A stretch of DNA of 64,000 nucleotides from Pandoraea vervacti (GTDB taxonomy: Bacteria; Pseudomonadota; Gammaproteobacteria; Burkholderiales; Burkholderiaceae), in assembly GCF_000934605.2 (NCBI RefSeq), contig NZ_CP010897.2, forward strand, positions 682,001 through 746,000, written 5' to 3'. This document shows, piece after piece, positions 16,613 through 24,209 of this stretch. The notes below the pieces were generated by a model. That model was not told where the DNA came from. It ran no database searches and worked only from the letters and a program-made list of their open reading frames with translations. Every line of letters begins with the position of its first letter. Position 1 is the stretch's first letter. A program made the position numbers and the translations under genes.

Positions 16613-17725
16613 GTGAACGCCATCGTCGACCTTCCCGTTGTTTCGATATCCGCTGCGTCAGCGCAACCGGGCGAGCATGGCGCGCCCGTTGTGGACCTGC
16701 GCGGGCGGCCGCTTCGCGATTTGCGCCTGTCCGTCATCGATCAGTGCAATTTCCGGTGCACCTATTGCATGCCCCGCGACACGTTTGGCGCCGGGTATCC
16801 TTTCCTGCCGGCCTCGGCGCGCCTATCGTTCGATCAGATGGAGACGCTGGCACGCGCCTTTGCTTCGCTGGGCGTCGACAAGATCCGCATTACCGGCGGC
16901 GAGCCGCTTTTGCGACGCGGCGTCGAACATCTCATCGAGCGGCTTGCCCGTATTCCGACGTGGGACGGCCGCCCCATGGAGATTGCGCTGACGACCAATG
17001 GCGTGCTGCTCAAGGACAAGGCGCGCGCGCTGCGCGACGCCGGACTCACGCGCGTGACCGTGAGTCTCGATGCGCTGGACGACGCGGTGTTCCGGCGCAT
17101 GACCGACACCGATACGCCGGTCGCGCGGGTGCTGGAGGGCATTGCCGTTGCCGGTGCGGTGGGGCTCGCGCCGGTCAAGGTCAATACGGTGATCGAGCGC
17201 GGCGTGAACGACAGCCAGATCTTGCCGCTGGTACGCCACTTCAAAGGCACCGGGGTGGCGCTTCGCTTTATCGAATACATGGACGTGGGCGGTGCCGCAG
17301 GCTGGGGCATGTCGCGTGTCGTGACAGCCAGTGAAGTGCGCGACAGGGTGGCGTCGATGTATCGGCTCGTCGCCGTGGACGCCGCGGACGCCGTGAGACC
17401 CGGCAGCACGTCCGTCAACTACCGGCACGAGGACGACGGCTCGGAGGTCGGCTTCATCGCCAGCGTCTCGCAGCCGTTTTGTGGCGATTGCACACGGGCG
17501 CGGGTGTCCTCCGACGGGCAACTCTATACCTGTCTGTTCGCCACCCAGGGCATGGACCTCAGGCCGTGGCTGAGCGACGGGGCGTCGCCGGCGCGGCTCG
17601 CGGAGGCGGTTCGCACCCATTGGCAGTCACGCGGTGACAATTATTCCGAACGTCGGGGCCGGCGCGGCGCGCACGGCGACAAACGTCAGTATCCGACGAT
17701 TCGCATGTCATTGGTCGGCGGCTGA
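16613..17725 (+). CDS. moaA: GTP 3',8-cyclase MoaA (molybdenum cofactor biosynthesis)
   Basis: A 370-residue radical-SAM enzyme that starts molybdopterin synthesis from GTP with MoaC. The N-terminal 4Fe-4S motif CNFRCTYC is at about residues 44-51, RITGGEPLLRRG follows, the C-terminal cluster cysteines are in FCGDCTRARVSSDGQLYTCLF-like sequence, and the protein ends in the characteristic double glycine (SLVGG). Start is GTG 16613 with a weak ribosome site. No other moa genes are adjacent, so this is probably a copy dedicated to the local molybdoenzyme; that it is a second genomic copy is a guess. Confidence 0.93.
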   Translation: MNAIVDLPVVSISAASAQPGEHGAPVVDLRGRPLRDLRLSVIDQCNFRCTYCMPRDTFGAGYPFLPASARLSFDQMETLARAFASLGVDKIRITGGEPLLRRGVEHLIERLARIPTWDGRPMEIALTTNGVLLKDKARALRDAGLTRVTVSLDALDDAVFRRMTDTDTPVARVLEGIAVAGAVGLAPVKVNTVIERGVNDSQILPLVRHFKGTGVALRFIEYMDVGGAAGWGMSRVVTASEVRDRVASMYRLVAVDAADAVRPGSTSVNYRHEDDGSEVGFIASVSQPFCGDCTRARVSSDGQLYTCLFATQGMDLRPWLSDGASPARLAEAVRTHWQSRGDNYSERRGRRGAHGDKRQYPTIRMSLVGG

Positions 17726-17800
17726 AGCCGCCGTAGCGCGTGCGTCGTTCCGTCAGGCGTCGTGCGATCGATGCGCGCGAATCGCGGGCGATGAGACCGC

Positions 17801-19249
17801 TCACCGCGCGCCAGGCGTCGGCACGCTCTGCCGTGCGCAGGCGCCGGCCAGTTTGCCGACCGTAATGACGGCCTGCTCGATCTCGGGCGACCACGGTGTG
17901 CTGTAGTTCAGGCGAATGAAGTTGGGGTAGCTGCCGGAGGCTGAGAACATGTAGCCGGGCCCGATGGTAATGCCGCGCTCGAGCGCCTGCTCATAGAGCT
18001 TCATGCCGTCGACCGCGCGGGGCAATTCCACCCAGAGCACGTAGCCGCCGGCAGGATTCGAAAGTCGCGTCCCCTCGGGGAAAAAGCGCGTCACGATGGC
18101 CTTCATGAGATTGGCCTGTTGGGCATAGGTCTTGCGAAGTCGGCGCAGATGATGCTCGTATCCGTCACGCTCCAGAAACTCCGCGATCGCGATCTGCGGG
18201 ATGGACGCCGTCGTGAGCGTGTTCAGAAACTTCAGTTTCTCGACCTGATCGCGGTATCGCCCCGGGAGCGCCCAGCCGATCCGGTAGGCCGACGCCAGCG
18301 TCTTCGAAAACGATGAACAATGCAGTACCAGTCCGGCGGTGTCGAACTGCTTGAGCGTCGTCGGATACGACTCGCCGTAATACAGCTCGTTGTAGACGCC
18401 ATTTTCGATGATGGGCATCTCCAGCTCGGTGGCCAGCGCCACCAAGGCCCGCTTGGCATCGTCCGGCATCTCGAAACCCAGCGGATTCTGGAAATTCGGC
18501 ATGACCATGCATGCCGCGATGCGCTGTTCCTTCGCGATAGCGGCGAGCGCCTGCACGTCGATGCCGCGCGCCGGATCGGTCGGAATCTCGATGGCCTTCA
18601 TGCCCATGCGCTCGATCGCGTGCAGCATGGCGTAGAAGGTCGGCGACTCCACGGCCACTACGTCTCCCGGCTTGGCGACGGCCTGAAGACAGAGATTGAT
18701 GGCTTCGGTCGCGCCCACCGTCACGATGATCTCGGCAGGATCGACGCTCACGCCTTTCTCGGAGTAACGCTTGGCGATCTGTCGGATCAGCTTGGGATGA
18801 CCGGGAGGCAGCGCGTTCTTCATGCCGCGCAACGAATCGTCGCGTGCGGCGGAATACGCGTAGCGGTTGAGCTTTTCGAAGGGAAATGCGGCTGGATCGG
18901 GATAGGGCGATCCCAGTGGAACGGCGTCGTTAGCCGAGATCGATCGAAGGGTGGACAGTACCAGTCGGCTCACGTCGACAGAAGCCGAAATGGCAATCGG
19001 TTTTGGACTGACCGGCGAGGCGAGCTGCGCACCGCCGCCTTCGCGCGCACTGACAAAGTATCCCGATTGCGGCCGACTGACGATCAGGCCACGGCTTTCG
19101 AGCAACAAGTAGGCCCGGATGACCGTGGTAATGCTGATCTGGCGCTGCTGGCTCGTTTGCCGCACCGAGGGCAGACGTTCCCCGGGTTGATAGACACCTT
19201 TGCGGATCTGGCCCTCGATGTCGCCCGCCAGCGTCTCGTAAAGTCTCAT
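17801..19249 (-). CDS. MocR-type PLP-dependent transcriptional regulator (GntR/aminotransferase)
   Basis: A 482-residue regulator made of an N-terminal GntR winged helix (about residues 1-75; GERLPSVRQTSQQRQISITTV) and a class I aminotransferase-like domain. The PLP lysine is in SSFSKTLASAYRIGW. ATG 19249 is the likely start; the frame stays open upstream to 19372. MocR proteins often control vitamin B6, amino-acid or cofactor genes by binding direct repeats. It is convergent with moaA. AACTGTAC sequences before mocR, moaA and the molybdoenzyme suggest that it controls that group. Confidence 0.9.
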   Translation of the reverse strand: MRLYETLAGDIEGQIRKGVYQPGERLPSVRQTSQQRQISITTVIRAYLLLESRGLIVSRPQSGYFVSAREGGGAQLASPVSPKPIAISASVDVSRLVLSTLRSISANDAVPLGSPYPDPAAFPFEKLNRYAYSAARDDSLRGMKNALPPGHPKLIRQIAKRYSEKGVSVDPAEIIVTVGATEAINLCLQAVAKPGDVVAVESPTFYAMLHAIERMGMKAIEIPTDPARGIDVQALAAIAKEQRIAACMVMPNFQNPLGFEMPDDAKRALVALATELEMPIIENGVYNELYYGESYPTTLKQFDTAGLVLHCSSFSKTLASAYRIGWALPGRYRDQVEKLKFLNTLTTASIPQIAIAEFLERDGYEHHLRRLRKTYAQQANLMKAIVTRFFPEGTRLSNPAGGYVLWVELPRAVDGMKLYEQALERGITIGPGYMFSASGSYPNFIRLNYSTPWSPEIEQAVITVGKLAGACARQSVPTPGAR

Positions 19250-19328
19250 TTCGTGCTCGCTCCCTGACAACGTCCCGCCCTGCACCTCGGATTCCGATGG
19301 TCTGCGCGGGGCTCGCACAACTCTATCA

Positions 19329-19341
19329 GAACTGTACTCTT
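19329..19341 (-). promoter_or_regulatory. Putative MocR autoregulatory site
   Basis: GAACTGTACTCTT lies about 80 bases upstream of the mocR start and matches the AACTGTACTCTT at 10515. A weaker AACTCTAT starts 11 bases away at 19319. No copy at a 25-base spacing is seen here, so this site is less certain than those before the molybdoenzyme and moaA. Confidence 0.4.
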
Positions 19342-19541
19342 CGGATGTCGCCGTTTTTGTGCACTCACACATCGGTTTCCAAGCACTACCCTTCAGTCAA
19401 TGGATATCGAAGGCACGATCATGGCGACCGAAGAAGGAAGACTGCAAATCACGCGGGCAACGCATACGATGTTCGCGCGCATGACGATCGCGGGCGCACG
19501 CTTGCCCGACCCTGCTCGAAAGCTCACCGCGGGAGGTCGCG

Positions 19542-20465
19542 ATGAACCTGCTTGAGGCCATGCGCGTATACACGCGCGTCGTCGAGCGCGCCGGCATTTC
19601 TAGCGCTGCGCGCGATCTCGGCATCGGACAATCGGCGGTGAGCGAGCGCATCGAGCGTCTCGAACAGTTTCTGGGCTGTCAGTTGCTGCAACGCACGACT
19701 CGGGCGTTCAAGTGCACGCCGGAAGGGGAGATTTTTTACACGCACAGCAAGCAGGTGGTCGAGGCGGCCGCGCAGGCGGTTTCCGAAGTGTCGCGAGACC
19801 ACGCGCTGTTGAAGGGATACCTCCGGATATCGGCGCCGCATTGCCTTGGCGAGGGCATCATTCCCGAGGCGTTGCGCCACCTGCGCGATATCTGCCCGTC
19901 GATGACCTTCGATCTGGTGCTGGAGGATCGTGCCCTTGACCTGATCTCGGAGGGGGTGGACCTGTCGTTTCGACTTGGACGATTGACGGACGGCAGTTTC
20001 GTCGCCTGCAAGTTGGGGCAGGTGCCACGCATGCTCGTGGCCGCGCCGTCGTACCTGGCACGTGCGAGCGCGATTCACGGGAGGGACGATCTGGCAGACC
20101 ACCCGTTCATTCGCATCAAAGGCGATTTCGACAGCGAGCAGTTGCCGTTGATCGATCCTTGGGGACACGAAGACGCTGCACCGATTCGCACCGCAATGAC
20201 GACGAGTCATTGGCGGCCGATGTACGACATGCTGCGCAGCGCGGCGGGTATCGGCGTAATCAAAGTGCCGGCGGGTATCGATGCGCTGAGAGATGGCAGC
20301 CTGGTGCCGGTCCTTCCCGGATACGAAGTCCCCCCTCTGGACCTGCATCTGCTGATCCAGTCGAAGCACCCGTTCCCGCTGCGGATTCGGCATGCCGTCG
20401 ACGAGATTCGAAAGTGCATGCCGGAGATTTTGAGGGCCCGCGCGACGCCGGGAGATACGCGATGA
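19542..20465 (+). CDS. LysR-family transcriptional regulator
   Basis: A 307-residue LysR protein of the CrgA-like group. HTH at about residues 2-60 (AMRVYTRVVERAGISSAARDL, ERLEQFLGCQLLQRTTR), followed by the effector domain (GYLRISAPHCLGEGIIPEAL). The Shine-Dalgarno GGGAGG precedes the ATG. It is divergent from mocR by 292 bases that contain the MocR site and no other convincing gene. A tiny membrane-protein gene overlaps its stop. The target is unknown. Confidence 0.9.
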   Translation: MNLLEAMRVYTRVVERAGISSAARDLGIGQSAVSERIERLEQFLGCQLLQRTTRAFKCTPEGEIFYTHSKQVVEAAAQAVSEVSRDHALLKGYLRISAPHCLGEGIIPEALRHLRDICPSMTFDLVLEDRALDLISEGVDLSFRLGRLTDGSFVACKLGQVPRMLVAAPSYLARASAIHGRDDLADHPFIRIKGDFDSEQLPLIDPWGHEDAAPIRTAMTTSHWRPMYDMLRSAAGIGVIKVPAGIDALRDGSLVPVLPGYEVPPLDLHLLIQSKHPFPLRIRHAVDEIRKCMPEILRARATPGDTR

Positions 20466-20605
20466 GACCTACCGGCGATGCGCGCGAAAAGATCCGGCGC
20501 CGACGTCGACAGGCGTTGTGGTTCGTGGCCCTGTGGTGTGCGGGCGTCGCGTTGACCGCTGCGGTGACGTTGCCTTTGCATCTGCTCGTCGTCTGGGCAA
20601 GGTAA
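20462..20605 (+). CDS. Small single-pass membrane protein, coupled to LysR gene
   Basis: A predicted 47-residue protein starting at an ATG that overlaps the LysR stop (ATGA). It has a strongly basic N-terminus (KIRRRRRQ) followed by one hydrophobic helix of about 27 residues (LWFVALWCAGVALTAAVTLP and on), consistent with an N-in membrane anchor. The overlap suggests translational coupling. I do not recognise a family. Small size leaves real doubt, but the charge pattern and overlap are not typical of a chance frame. Confidence 0.5.
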   Translation: MRPTGDAREKIRRRRRQALWFVALWCAGVALTAAVTLPLHLLVVWAR

Positions 20606-20721
20606 GCCGCGAACACCACGAATGCCACGAATGCCGCGCGGGGCGCCTGCGACCTATACTTTTTTTGAGCGAACGCCTTGTTCGCCCGCCCCGTCGCTTC
20701 GTTCGGTATCAGGAGACCATC

Positions 20722-20934
20722 ATGACTCGCAAATACATCGATTGCCGGGAATTTCCCAGTGAAACGAACTGCTCCGTCGCCCTCAGCGCAGACTCGGAGA
20801 ACGAGTTGCTGGAGGCGGCCGTTCAGCATGCGGTGACGGTCCACAAGCACGCCGACTCCCCGGCGCTTCGCTCACAACTGAAGACACTGTTCCACGACGG
20901 CACGCCACCGGTCGAGTCCCCGCCTCGCGGCTGA
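20722..20934 (+). CDS. DUF1059-like small protein
   Basis: A 70-residue cytosolic protein. YIDCREFPSETNCSVALSA and the following ELLEAAVQHAVTVHKH resemble DUF1059 (predicted small metal-binding protein) with two cysteines and clustered histidines as possible ligands. A clear Shine-Dalgarno (AGGAG) stands before ATG 20722. It sits alone between LysR and GntR. Function unknown. Confidence 0.75.
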   Translation: MTRKYIDCREFPSETNCSVALSADSENELLEAAVQHAVTVHKHADSPALRSQLKTLFHDGTPPVESPPRG

Positions 20935-20998
20935 AGGCGGGGAAATGAGCGACGTGACTGCCGGGGTGAGACGACGGGTTTGGGACGCCAAGCCGAAA

Positions 20999-21026
20999 CG
21001 TATACGGAATGGTGCAATTGTATAAT
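20999..21026. promoter_or_regulatory. GntR operator candidates upstream of the gntR gene
   Basis: A perfect palindrome CGTATACG (20999-21006) and a TGTATA-containing element (ATTGTATAAT, 21017-21026) lie 38-65 bases before the GntR start. The same CGTATACG palindrome recurs in front of the tauD operon (21815-21822). This is the pattern expected for an FCD-type GntR regulator that controls itself and its neighbour. Confidence 0.55.
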
Positions 21027-21063
21027 CTGGGTGCCATTCACTCCGGCCTTGTCCAACGTCTCC

Positions 21064-21750
21064 GTGACCCGATTCATTCCTGCACACTCGCCCGCTAACG
21101 GCGATACCGCCTCCCTGTCGACGGCAGAACGCGCCCATGCGGAAATTCGTCGGCAGATTCTGTCGGGCGAATTGCCTGAGGGCGCGCCGATTCGTCAGGA
21201 CGAGATTGCGGCGCGTCTGGGCGTGAGCAAGATTCCGGTGCGCGAGGCGCTGATGCGTCTGCAATCGGAAGGATGGGTGGTGCTCAAGCGCAATGCCGGG
21301 GCGTTTGTCACGCCGCTCACGGTGAGCGACTGTGTCGAGATGCTCGACATGCGTATCGCGCTCGAATGCCGCGCGCTGGAACTGGCCGTGCCCAACATGG
21401 CGCCCAGTGATCTGGCCGTGGCAGAGCAGTGGCTCCAACGCTACGCGAAAGCGGACACGCCACAGTCGTGGAGCGAACTGAATCTTGCCTTCCATCAGGC
21501 ACTGTACGCGCCGGCCAATCGCCCACGTCTGGTCGCTACGGCGCACGCGGCTCAGGAGCGCATGGGCCGCTTTCTGCGCGCGCATCTGTCTGCGGTCAAC
21601 GATCACCAGCGCTCCACTGACGAGCACCTCGCCATCCATCGCGCCTGCGCCGCCGGCGACACCAAAACGGCTGTGCGACTGCTGCGCAAACACCTCGAAC
21701 AAACACAACGCGAAGTGATGGCGTTCTTCCGGCTGAACGCGAAGGCGTAA
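21064..21750 (+). CDS. GntR-family (FCD) transcriptional regulator
   Basis: A regulator of about 228 residues. The winged-helix domain is at about residues 20-80 (ILSGELPEGAPIRQDEIAARLG, SKIPVREALMRLQSEGWV), followed by the helical FCD effector domain with the expected acidic/His positions (MRIALECRALEL, FHQALYA, HLAIHRA). The start is placed at GTG 21064; the frame is open upstream across the operators and no strong Shine-Dalgarno is present. It precedes the tauD-ABC operon in the same direction and probably represses it. Confidence 0.85.
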   Translation: MTRFIPAHSPANGDTASLSTAERAHAEIRRQILSGELPEGAPIRQDEIAARLGVSKIPVREALMRLQSEGWVVLKRNAGAFVTPLTVSDCVEMLDMRIALECRALELAVPNMAPSDLAVAEQWLQRYAKADTPQSWSELNLAFHQALYAPANRPRLVATAHAAQERMGRFLRAHLSAVNDHQRSTDEHLAIHRACAAGDTKTAVRLLRKHLEQTQREVMAFFRLNAKA

Positions 21751-22152
21751 GCGTTACCTCAGTCTTTTCGTCACGGGGAAACACGACTCCCGGCCGTCGT
21801 TGTTTGCGCAAAATCGTATACGAAATGAATAAATCATATACGGCAACATTTATGTTCGCGTATAGTCCGTGTGACCCGGGTCATGTGTCCCGGGGCAGTC
21901 GGGCAGTCCCGCGCGGGACTTCGTGCCCGTCACCTGTCTCGCCTGTCGTGTGCCAACGAGGCGCTGTGTGCGCCCGCGTGGCCATGTAAAGCGTATCCAG
22001 GACGCCTCGCCGCTGTGTTGTTTTCCAGGGCTAGGACTTTCCCTGATCCGACGCAACCCCTGATTGCCGGAATCGAGAACCTGGGTGTAATGTCTTTACA
22101 TGTATATACAACGTAGGGCGAACGACTCATCCACATCTATCAGGAGGATTTC
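21751..22152. other. Intergenic region between gntR and tauD
   Basis: No convincing gene in 402 bases. The first part holds three TATAC operator candidates (listed separately) within an AT-rich promoter-like island. The rest (about 21870-22120) is GC-richer and has no recognised riboswitch or RNA. It ends with a strong Shine-Dalgarno (CAGGAGGATTTC) for tauD. Confidence 0.5.
21814..21866. promoter_or_regulatory. Three GntR operator candidates upstream of the tauD operon
   Basis: TCGTATACGA (21814-21823, perfect palindrome), CATATACG (21835-21842) and CGTATAG (21859-21865). The first two are 20 bases apart, two helical turns, as for cooperative dimers on one DNA face. The core matches the sites in front of the gntR gene. 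Confidence 0.6.
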
Positions 22153-23220
22153 ATGTCTGAATCGAAGCGTCTTCAGGGGGCTGCCGTGTGGCGCGGTGCC
22201 GAAATGCTGAACAACGACCGTTGGGTCAAGACGTTCCCGGCGGTGGTGCTCAATCAGATCGATGCTGCGCTGGAGCAGACGCGCAACGTCGCCTGGCGCG
22301 ACATCAATCGTCAGAACTTTCCGCTGCCCGACGCGGGCGCATTTTTCGACGACGTTCGCGAAGAACTCGAAAACGGTTCGGGCATGGTGAAGATCCGCGG
22401 CCTCGATGTGAGCCGCTACGACGCCGAAGCGCTCCGTCGCATCTGGTACGCGCTCGGCGCGCATCTGGGCACGCCGATGTTCCAGAACTGCCGTGGCGAA
22501 GTCATGCGCGAAATCAAGGACGAAGGCATGGGCGTGGGCGCGAAGCTGTATGGCGCGACCGTCGACAGCTCAGGCAAGCAGTTCCTCTCGTCGGGCGCCC
22601 GTACGCTATCTCCCGGCCAACTGCGTTTTCACACCGATCGTTGCGATGTCGTGGGCCTGTTGTGTGTGCGTCAGGCGTCAGAAGGCGGTGTGAGCAAGCT
22701 CGCCAGCAGTGCGACCGTCTACAACGAGATGCTCAAGCGTCGCCCCGACCTGCACGCTCTGCTGTGCAAGCCGATCCCGCGCAGCCGTTTCGGCGAAGAA
22801 GCCGGCGGCGAGCACATTGCCTACGACTTGCCGATTTTCGGCGTGCGAGACGGCAAGCTGACGAGCCACTTCTCGCTCACTTATATTGAAAACGCCCAGA
22901 TGCTTCCGGGCGTGCGCAAGCTCAGCGACGCCGAGCACGAAGCGATCCAGATGCTCCTGGCGCTGGCCGAAGAAGAGTGCTTCCAGATGCGCTTCGCCCC
23001 GGGCGACATTCAACTGCTGAACAACCACATCGTGTACCACGGCCGCACCGCCTTCGTGGACGACGTGCAGACCGGTCAGGACCGTATGCTCATGCGTCTG
23101 TGGTTGTCGGTGCCGAATTCGCGCGCGTTGCCCGAAGACCACGCCGTCCTGTGGGGCGACGTCGGCGCCGGCAAGCCGCATGGCGGCATCGCCCAGCCCG
23201 CCGCCGCGTTGCCGCTGTAA
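22153..23220 (+). CDS. TauD/TfdA-family Fe(II)/2-oxoglutarate dioxygenase
   Basis: A 355-residue non-haem iron oxygenase. The facial triad is visible: His160 and Asp162 in LRFHTDRCD and a distal His in NNHIVYHGRTAF (His292 or His296), with a conserved Arg in DRMLMRLWL for 2-oxoglutarate. A perfect Shine-Dalgarno precedes the ATG. It is followed by an amino-acid-type ABC transporter in the same direction (82 bases), so it probably hydroxylates or deaminates an imported amino acid, betaine or related compound. The substrate is not known. Upstream CGTATACG sites point to GntR control. Confidence 0.9.
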   Translation: MSESKRLQGAAVWRGAEMLNNDRWVKTFPAVVLNQIDAALEQTRNVAWRDINRQNFPLPDAGAFFDDVREELENGSGMVKIRGLDVSRYDAEALRRIWYALGAHLGTPMFQNCRGEVMREIKDEGMGVGAKLYGATVDSSGKQFLSSGARTLSPGQLRFHTDRCDVVGLLCVRQASEGGVSKLASSATVYNEMLKRRPDLHALLCKPIPRSRFGEEAGGEHIAYDLPIFGVRDGKLTSHFSLTYIENAQMLPGVRKLSDAEHEAIQMLLALAEEECFQMRFAPGDIQLLNNHIVYHGRTAFVDDVQTGQDRMLMRLWLSVPNSRALPEDHAVLWGDVGAGKPHGGIAQPAAALPL

Positions 23221-23302
23221 TCCCATGACCCTATGAAGCTGCGAAGCTGCGATGCTCGCAGCGCCGAACCTACAAACGCAAGACGCAAGGAGAGACTTCC
23301 CC

Positions 23303-24196
23303 ATGACCCCGATCGAACGGCAGGACAAGAAACGCGCAATCCGCAAGACCGCCCCGCTGCGCACACTGCTCATTCCGCTCATGCTGGGCGGCCTCGGTGC
23401 GCTGTCGACGGCTGCCTCGGCGGCTCCCGACTACGGCAACTGCCAGGTCACCGGCACGCGCGGTTCGGTCAAGCTCGAAACGGTAACGCCGGGCGCACTG
23501 TCGGTGCGTCCCGTGCTGCCGGCGCCCGGCTGGTGGAACGGCGACTCGCCCGACACCATCAAGGACGGCTTCGAGTACTGCATGGCCGCCAACATGGCCC
23601 ACCGTGCCGGTCTCGATCGCGTGATCGTCGTCAACCGCTCGTTTGCGCAGGTGGTGGCAGGACAGGCGAAGGGCTTCGATATCGCGCTGAGCGAAATCAC
23701 CATCACCGATGAGCGCAAGAAGGTCGTGAACTTCACCGACCCGTACTTCAGCTCGGATCAGGGCATTCTCGTGAAGACCGGCACGAAGGTCGACAAGGAC
23801 AGCATCAAGAAGATGCGTCTGGGCGTGAAGCAGGGCACCACGATCCTGCCGTACCTGACGGACAAGGTGAAGGTCGCCGAGCATCCGAAGGTCTACACCG
23901 ACGCCGCGGCCATGTACGCCGCCCTTGCCGCCGGTCAGGTCGACGCCGTGCTGTACGACACGCCGAACGTGCTGTCCATCGCGAAGAAGTCGGAAGGCCG
24001 TTTCGAAGTGGTGGGCCGTTACGACACCAGCGAACAATGGGGCGGCCTCGTCAACAAGGACTCGCCGAATCTCGCGGCATTCAACAAACTGATCGCCGAG
24101 ATGAAAAAAGACGGCACGTTCGACCGTCTGGCCACGCAATATCTTGTGCCGAGCCTCGGTGCCGATCCCGCCAAGCTGCCTGTCCTGACGCCGTGA
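23303..24196 (+). CDS. Amino-acid ABC transporter substrate-binding protein (family 3)
   Basis: A 297-residue periplasmic solute receptor. A long positively charged N-region and a hydrophobic stretch (about residues 19-42) end in an ASA-A signal peptidase I site. The mature part has the family 3 signature GFDIALSEITITDERKKVVN and the hinge segments FTDPYFSSDQGILV and MRLGVKQGTT. ATG 23303 is chosen because AAGGAGAGAC lies before it. It is the specificity component of the transporter encoded next and is located between tauD and the permease. Confidence 0.92.
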   Translation: MTPIERQDKKRAIRKTAPLRTLLIPLMLGGLGALSTAASAAPDYGNCQVTGTRGSVKLETVTPGALSVRPVLPAPGWWNGDSPDTIKDGFEYCMAANMAHRAGLDRVIVVNRSFAQVVAGQAKGFDIALSEITITDERKKVVNFTDPYFSSDQGILVKTGTKVDKDSIKKMRLGVKQGTTILPYLTDKVKVAEHPKVYTDAAAMYAALAAGQVDAVLYDTPNVLSIAKKSEGRFEVVGRYDTSEQWGGLVNKDSPNLAAFNKLIAEMKKDGTFDRLATQYLVPSLGADPAKLPVLTP

Positions 24197-24209
24197 GGTC
24201 GCCACGACC

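Noticed and set aside
19400..19555. 51-codon open frame upstream of and overlapping the LysR start
   Set aside because: No Shine-Dalgarno, no recognisable motif, and it sits in the mocR/lysR regulatory region.
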